From Rhizobiaceae bacterium (GTDB lineage: Bacteria > Pseudomonadota > Alphaproteobacteria > Rhizobiales > Rhizobiaceae): a DNA stretch of 56,786 nucleotides. Location of the stretch: the NCBI GenBank assembly GCA_019635715.1, contig JAHBYY010000023.1, positions 1 to 56,786 of the forward strand, written 5' to 3'. The notes under the pieces are model-generated. The model was given only the letters and a program-made list of their open reading frames with translations. It had not been told where the DNA came from and did not search any database. Shown here in pieces: positions 53,582-56,786 of this stretch. A program made the position numbers and the translations under genes. How positions within the stretch are numbered: the stretch's first letter is position 1; the number at the start of each line of letters is the position of its first letter.

Positions 53582-55366
53582 ATGGCATTAGACCTTGAGA
53601 TAGACAAGCCCGCGGCTGCCCCGAAGCGGCCGCGGCCTGCTTTGGCCAGGGTGTTCCGGGCCGTCACCGTGCCGATGCAGCGGTTCCTCGGGCATCACTT
53701 CTTCTCGAGCCTGACCCGCCGCATCCTCTTCCTCAACCTCGCCGGCCTCGCCGTCCTGGTCGCCGGCATCCTCTACCTCAACACCTTCCGCGACGGGCTG
53801 ATCGACGCGCGCGTCGAAAGCCTGATGACGCAGGGCGAGATCATCGCCGGCGCGGTGGCCTCGTCGGCCAGCGTCGAGACCGATTCGATCAGCATCGATC
53901 CCGAGAAGCTTCTGGAGCTGCAGGCCGGCGAGAGCATCGCGCCCGGCTCCGACCAGCTCGACAATCTCGACTTCCCGATCAATCCGGAACGGGTGGCGCC
54001 GCTGCTCAAGCGGCTGATCTCGCCGACCCGGACGCGCGCCCGCATCTACGACCGCGACGCCAATTTACTGCTCGATTCGCGTCATCTCTACTCGCGCGGC
54101 CAGATCCTGCGCTACGACCTGCCGCCGGTCGACGAGGAGGAACCCGACATCTTCGGCCGGGTCGAGAAATTCATCTTCGACCTGTTCCGCGACAGCGAGC
54201 TGCCGATCTACCGCGAGCAGCCGGGCGGCAACGGCGCCTCCTTCCCGGAGGTCATCAACGCGCTCTCCGGCAGCCCCTCGACGGTGGTGCGGGTCAGCGA
54301 GAAGGGCGAGCAGATCGTCTCGGTCGCCGTGCCGATCCAGCGGTTCCGCGCCGTGCTCGGCGTGCTCATGCTGTCGACCGAGGGCGGCGACATCGACAAG
54401 ATCGTCGCCGCCGAGCGCAAGGCGATCCTGCGCGTCTTCGGCGTGGCGGCGCTGGTCATGGCGATCCTGTCGATGCTGCTCGCCTCGACCATCGCCAACC
54501 CGCTGCGCCGGCTGTCGGCCGCCGCGGTGCGGGTGCGCCGTGGCGTCAAGAGCCGCGAGGAGATCCCGGATTTTTCCGACCGCCAGGACGAGATCGGCAA
54601 CCTGTCGGTCGCGGTGCGCGCCATGACCAACGCCCTCTATGCACGCATCGAGGCGATCGAGAGCTTCGCCGCCGACGTGGCGCACGAGCTGAAGAATCCG
54701 CTGACCTCGCTGCGCAGCGCCGTCGAGACCCTGCCGATCGCCAAGACGCAATCCTCCAAGGATCGCCTGATGGAGATCATCCAGCACGACGTGAAGCGCC
54801 TCGACCGCCTGATCACCGACATTTCCGATGCCTCGCGCCTCGATGCCGAACTGGCCCGCGAGGACGCGGGGCGCATCGACCTGAAGAAGCTGGTCGGCGA
54901 TCTCGTCGCGGTGGCGCGGGAGGCCGGCCGCCACAAGCGCAAGGTGGAGATCGAATTCACGGCCGCCAAGCTGCCGGCCGGAGCCAAGACCTATTCCGCC
55001 GTGGGCCACGACCTGCGCATCGGCCAGGTGGTGACCAATCTGATCGAGAACGCACGGTCCTTCGTGCCGGAGGAGCGCGGCCATATCGGCGTCACCCTGT
55101 CGCGCGCCGGCAAGTTCAACGTCATCACCGTCGAGGACAACGGGCCGGGCATCAGGCCGGAAGCCATCGACCGCATCTTCGAGCGCTTCTATACCGACCG
55201 GCCGGCCGGCGAGGCGTTCGGCCAGAATTCCGGCCTCGGCCTGTCGATCAGCCGGCAGATCGCCGAGGCGCATGGCGGCCGGCTGACGGCCGAGAACATG
55301 CCGGGCACCAAGCCGGGCGACGTGCGCGGCGCCCGCTTCGTGCTGACGCTGCCCGCCGAGGCCTGA
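53582..55366 (+). CDS. chvG: Sensor histidine kinase ChvG (ExoS)
   Basis: This encodes a 594-residue inner-membrane kinase. Two membrane segments (about residues 45-65, RILFLNLAGLAVLVAGILYL; and about 282-302) enclose a periplasmic sensor domain. HAMP, HisKA with phosphoacceptor His368 (VAHELKNPLTSL) and an ATPase domain (DNGPGI; SGLGLSISRQI) follow. It phosphorylates ChvI; in rhizobia the periplasmic repressor ExoR restrains it. The gene starts 24 bp after the chvI stop. Confidence 0.96.
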   Translation: MALDLEIDKPAAAPKRPRPALARVFRAVTVPMQRFLGHHFFSSLTRRILFLNLAGLAVLVAGILYLNTFRDGLIDARVESLMTQGEIIAGAVASSASVETDSISIDPEKLLELQAGESIAPGSDQLDNLDFPINPERVAPLLKRLISPTRTRARIYDRDANLLLDSRHLYSRGQILRYDLPPVDEEEPDIFGRVEKFIFDLFRDSELPIYREQPGGNGASFPEVINALSGSPSTVVRVSEKGEQIVSVAVPIQRFRAVLGVLMLSTEGGDIDKIVAAERKAILRVFGVAALVMAILSMLLASTIANPLRRLSAAAVRVRRGVKSREEIPDFSDRQDEIGNLSVAVRAMTNALYARIEAIESFAADVAHELKNPLTSLRSAVETLPIAKTQSSKDRLMEIIQHDVKRLDRLITDISDASRLDAELAREDAGRIDLKKLVGDLVAVAREAGRHKRKVEIEFTAAKLPAGAKTYSAVGHDLRIGQVVTNLIENARSFVPEERGHIGVTLSRAGKFNVITVEDNGPGIRPEAIDRIFERFYTDRPAGEAFGQNSGLGLSISRQIAEAHGGRLTAENMPGTKPGDVRGARFVLTLPAEA

Positions 55367-55373
55367 GCCGCCG

Positions 55374-55826
55374 TTGCCGACGCGGCCGGAAAACATCCAC
55401 GCGACGGCGCTGGTCGTCGGCGACCGCGGCCTGCTGATCACCGGACGCTCGGGCGCCGGCAAGACCGCGCTGGCGCTGGCGCTGATCGCGCGGGCGACCG
55501 CGGCGGGGCGATTTGCGGCGCTCGTCTCGGACGACCGGCTGCTCGCCTCGGCGCATGCCGGGCGCCTCGTCGTGAGGCCGCCCGACAGCATCGCGGGACT
55601 GGTCGAGGTGCGGGGTCGCACCCCGGCGCCGATCGCCCATGCGCCGGTCGCCGTGGTCGATCTTGTCGTTTCGCTGCTGGAGGCCGAGGCGCCACGCTAC
55701 GCGGAGCCGGAATCCACGGCGGTGGCGGGCTGCGCGGTCGCCCATCTGCGGCTGGCCGAGCGCAGTGTGGAAGCCGCCATGCCTGCCCTAGCGTCATGGC
55801 TTTCATTGCCGCCCTTTTCCCGTTAA
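55374..55826 (+). CDS. hprK: HPr kinase/phosphorylase, short alphaproteobacterial form
   Basis: This encodes a 150-residue protein with only the catalytic C-terminal domain of HprK (Gram-positive HprK has about 310 residues). The P-loop is GRSGAGKT (about 24-31). The SDDRLLA segment corresponds to the region after strand 3. It phosphorylates HPr on serine. The start is a TTG at 55374, 7 bp after the chvG stop, giving the conserved N-terminus PTRPENIHATALVVGDRG. The non-ATG start and tight coupling suggest low, chvG-linked expression. Confidence 0.88.
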   Translation: MPTRPENIHATALVVGDRGLLITGRSGAGKTALALALIARATAAGRFAALVSDDRLLASAHAGRLVVRPPDSIAGLVEVRGRTPAPIAHAPVAVVDLVVSLLEAEAPRYAEPESTAVAGCAVAHLRLAERSVEAAMPALASWLSLPPFSR

Positions 55827-55851
55827 GTTTACCGGCGATGCGTTCCGATGC

Positions 55852-55883
55852 GGCAAATTGGCTGGCGAATCCGCGAATTTGCC
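55852..55883. other. AT-rich inverted repeat between hprK and the EIIA gene
   Basis: GGCAAATT (55852-55859) pairs with AATTTGCC (55876-55883) across a 16-base loop, in the 162-bp gap before the EIIA gene. It could be a regulator site or a weak attenuator. No promoter was clear. Confidence 0.35.
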
Positions 55884-55988
55884 CTTGTCAACGGCCTGCG
55901 GCTGGACAAGATGGCGCTCCCGCCTTCCGGCGGCCAGCAGGGTTGTAACAGTCGCGCGTGAACCGGCCATGACGGGAGCCATGCCTCA

Positions 55989-56390
55989 ATGATCGGACTC
56001 GTGCTTGTGACGCACGGTCGCCTGGCCGAGGAGTTCCGCAACGCCGTCGAGCATGTGGTCGGGCCTCAACAGCAATTCGAAACGGTATCGATCGGCGCCG
56101 ACGACGACATGGAGCAGCGCCGCCGCGACATCGTCGATGCCGTGCGGCGCACCGATTCCGGCAAGGGCGTGGTGGTGCTCACCGACATGTTCGGCGGAAC
56201 GCCGTCCAACCTGGCGATCTCGGTGATGGACCCGGGCCGCGTCGAAGTGATCGCCGGCGTCAACCTGCCGATGCTGATCAAGCTCTCCGGGGTGCGCAAG
56301 ACCGACGACATGCCGCACAGCCTGGAAGCGGCCCAGCTTGCCGGCCGCAAATACATCAACGTCGCAAGCCAGGTCCTCAGCGGAAAATGA
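55989..56390 (+). CDS. PTS EIIA component, mannose family (regulatory PTS)
   Basis: This encodes a 133-residue EIIA-Man-type protein. The phosphoacceptor His9 is in VLVTHGRLAEEF. FGGTPSNLAI and VIAGVNLPMLIKL are conserved family blocks. No EIIB, EIIC or EIID transport gene is present, so it serves in regulation rather than sugar import, as in other alphaproteobacteria. It overlaps the HPr gene by 4 bp. Confidence 0.93.
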   Translation: MIGLVLVTHGRLAEEFRNAVEHVVGPQQQFETVSIGADDDMEQRRRDIVDAVRRTDSGKGVVVLTDMFGGTPSNLAISVMDPGRVEVIAGVNLPMLIKLSGVRKTDDMPHSLEAAQLAGRKYINVASQVLSGK

Positions 56391-56683
56391 GCAGCCTGTT
56401 GAGGTCGGGGCCGCAGACCAGCCGCGAGATGCTCATCGTCAACCAGCGCGGCCTGCACGCGCGCGCCTCGGCCAAGTTCGTGCAGCTTGCCGCCGGCTTC
56501 GACGCCGACATCTGCGTCGAGAAGGACGGCATCCAGGTGGGTGGCACCTCGATCATGGGCCTGATGATGCTGGCGGCGAGCCCCGGCTGCCTGATCACCG
56601 TCACCGCCTCGGGTCCGCAGGCGCAGGAAGCGGTCTCGGCGATCGAGGAACTGGTCAAGGCACGCTTCGGCGAGGACGTCTGA
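56387..56683 (+). CDS. ptsH: Phosphocarrier protein HPr
   Basis: This encodes a 98-residue HPr. The phosphoacceptor His24 (RGLHARAS) receives phosphate from enzyme I, and Ser55 (GGTSIMGLMM) is the site used by HprK. The spacing of 31 residues between them matches standard HPr. It has a 10-residue N-terminal extension compared with typical HPr. It is co-translated with EIIA, and its kinase gene hprK lies just upstream. The remaining 103 bp of the window hold no gene. Confidence 0.95.
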   Translation: MSSLLRSGPQTSREMLIVNQRGLHARASAKFVQLAAGFDADICVEKDGIQVGGTSIMGLMMLAASPGCLITVTASGPQAQEAVSAIEELVKARFGEDV

Positions 56684-56786
56684 GAGATCGTCCGGAAATG
56701 CGTCGGGGCGGTTTGCACATGGCGCCTTTCCGCGCTCCGCTGCTCACCTGCCGTCAGTACGCTCCGCTACTCGGAAGCCGCCATTT

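Overview
The window is a GC-rich (about two-thirds G+C by eye), densely coded chromosomal segment of an alphaproteobacterium. The closest fit is Hyphomicrobiales (Rhizobiales), probably Phyllobacteriaceae (a Mesorhizobium/Aminobacter-like organism). Four things point there: the pckA / chvI-chvG-hprK-ptsM-ptsH neighbourhood, the very rhizobial ChvI protein, the many ABC uptake systems for sugars and polyamine-like solutes, and the dispersed GC-rich hairpin repeats. The species cannot be fixed from the sequence alone. No rRNA, tRNA, CRISPR array, prophage or complete insertion sequence was seen.

Layout. 1-4576: housekeeping and stress genes (5' part of lepA, a small HTH protein, the ohr/ohrR peroxide pair with a palindromic operator, and divergent epmA and efp). 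4912-8388: a MarR-controlled EmrA/EmrB-type drug efflux operon. 8537-13077: a Met/Asp repeat secreted protein, a UxaA-family sugar-acid dehydratase facing a DapA-family aldolase/dehydratase, and a PAS-GGDEF diguanylate cyclase. 13333-24082: a carbohydrate/cyclitol catabolic island (SDR, ChbG-like deacetylase, two Gfo/Idh/MocA oxidoreductases, a one-NBD CUT2 ABC transporter, a MocR-type regulator and an IolE/MocC-type dehydratase). It holds homologues of all four classical rhizopine genes mocA, mocB, mocC and mocR. 24262-27532: an SDR / acyl-CoA dehydrogenase / APH-like kinase trio that resembles the ACAD10/11-type 4-hydroxyacyl-CoA route, with a 267-bp MITE-like element inserted exactly at the SDR stop codon. 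27589-30097: class II aldolase, 2-hydroxyacid dehydrogenase and a GntR regulator, with a matching operator.

30214-38506 is a long co-directional operon: LacI regulator, PotDBC-like transporter, pentein (guanidine-modifying) enzyme, PotA ATPase, creatinase-like M24 protein and a GATase-like protein. It looks like uptake and breakdown of an unidentified, possibly guanidino, nitrogen compound. 38531-42900 is an RND efflux pair. 43220-49595 is a CUT1 sugar ABC transporter with an alpha-hydroxyacid oxidase and an RraA-family protein. 49677-50622 holds an orphan gene inserted beside arfB, flanked by a duplicated piece of arfB. 50906-56683 is pckA and the ChvI/ChvG two-component system, followed by the HprK/EIIA/HPr proteins of a regulatory PTS.

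Most larger intergenic gaps are filled by long inverted repeats from several families. Some arms are perfect over 31-52 bp, and four of the repeats sit inside same-strand gene runs. These repeats, the MITE, the moc-like island and the pentein/M24 operon are the most unusual parts of the window.
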